Source of the DNA: Ophiothrix spiculata
Lineage: Eukaryota > Echinodermata > Ophiuroidea > Amphilepidida > Ophiotrichidae
Direction: 5' to 3' (one strand)
DNA length: 28,288 nt
Assembly (NCBI GenBank): GCA_000969725.1
Contig: JXSR01S042190.1
The position numbers and the translations under genes are program-made. Below are positions 28,153 to 28,288 of this stretch, one piece after another; the stretch's first letter is position 1, and each line of letters starts with the position of its first letter. The notes beneath the pieces are model-generated. The model did not search any database, was not told the origin of the DNA, and saw only the letters and a program-made list of their open reading frames with translations.

Positions 28153-28288
28153 CTTCCAGTATTTCAGCAATGCTCAGAAACAGGAGCAGGTACTAGCCAT
28201 GCCATGGATACAGGCAAGATGCCAAATTGGCTCTCAATGAGTTGCTAGGATTGGAAAGAAAATCTCATGTGTTATCGGATCTAAGAAT
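28153..28288. other. Window end, no supported feature
   Basis: One plus-strand frame is open from 28194 to the window end and reads QDAKLALNELLGLERKSHVL, which looks protein-like. It is only about 31 codons with no clear acceptor, so a partial exon is possible but not supported. Confidence 0.3.

Larger units (their letters stand above)
12870..28288 (-). other. Intron or 5' flank upstream of the tolloid propeptide exon
   Basis: It ends with TTTTCGATTGCAG at 12870 on the minus strand. Over 15.4 kb I recognise no propeptide or signal-peptide exon, though such exons are poorly conserved and could be missed. The intron phase (1) requires at least one more coding exon upstream. Confidence 0.6.

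Noticed and set aside
28153-28288. Minus-strand acceptor-like TTTCTTTCCAATCCTAG followed by an open stretch, possible upstream tolloid exon
   Set aside because: The reading does not resemble a tolloid propeptide or signal peptide and no good donor follows.

Overview
This is a stretch of AT-rich animal nuclear DNA, nearly all intron. The only coding sequence I can support is two exons (235 bp together) of one gene on the minus strand. They encode the end of the propeptide and the start of the astacin protease domain of a tolloid/BMP1-type metalloprotease. The upstream exon (12756-12869) carries the furin-type site RHRSKR. The downstream exon (6429-6549) runs to the conserved YRPCG. Splice sites and phases agree between them, and a 6.2 kb intron lies between. 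The zinc-binding HExxH exon and the signal-peptide/CUB/EGF exons are outside the window, or too short or diverged for me to recognise.

The mix of many short non-autonomous DNA transposons, tRNA-like SINEs, TGACCT-rich repeats and G/C-homopolymer-ended elements suggests a marine invertebrate, most likely a deuterostome such as an echinoderm, hemichordate or amphioxus. I cannot fix the species. I saw no reverse transcriptase, LTR, capsid or envelope remains.

Layout. 1-6428: 3' intron (partial) with a palindrome-bearing repeat (copy A, 747-1270), a SINE, a 2 x 217 bp tandem repeat, a 151-bp CAG/CTG element, a TTAA-flanked element and a PIF/Harbinger-like MITE. 6429-6549: exon. 6550-12755: intron rich in inverted-repeat elements, including a GC-rich island (10050-10383) and three long hairpins between 11.3 and 12.65 kb. 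12756-12869: exon. 12870-28288: upstream intron or 5' flank with a TGACCT array (15.0-15.8 kb), hAT-like, PIF/Harbinger-like, TA- and TTAA-flanked elements, an inverted second copy (B) of the palindrome repeat at 23815-24340, a three-level nest at 24803-25611, and an intact-looking 2,069-bp foldback-type element at 26076-28144 with a perfect 8-bp target duplication.

The strongest leads are the foldback element, the two palindrome repeats whose arms covary, the nest resolved by a paralogous empty site, and two equal-length 151-bp elements with 6-bp target duplications.
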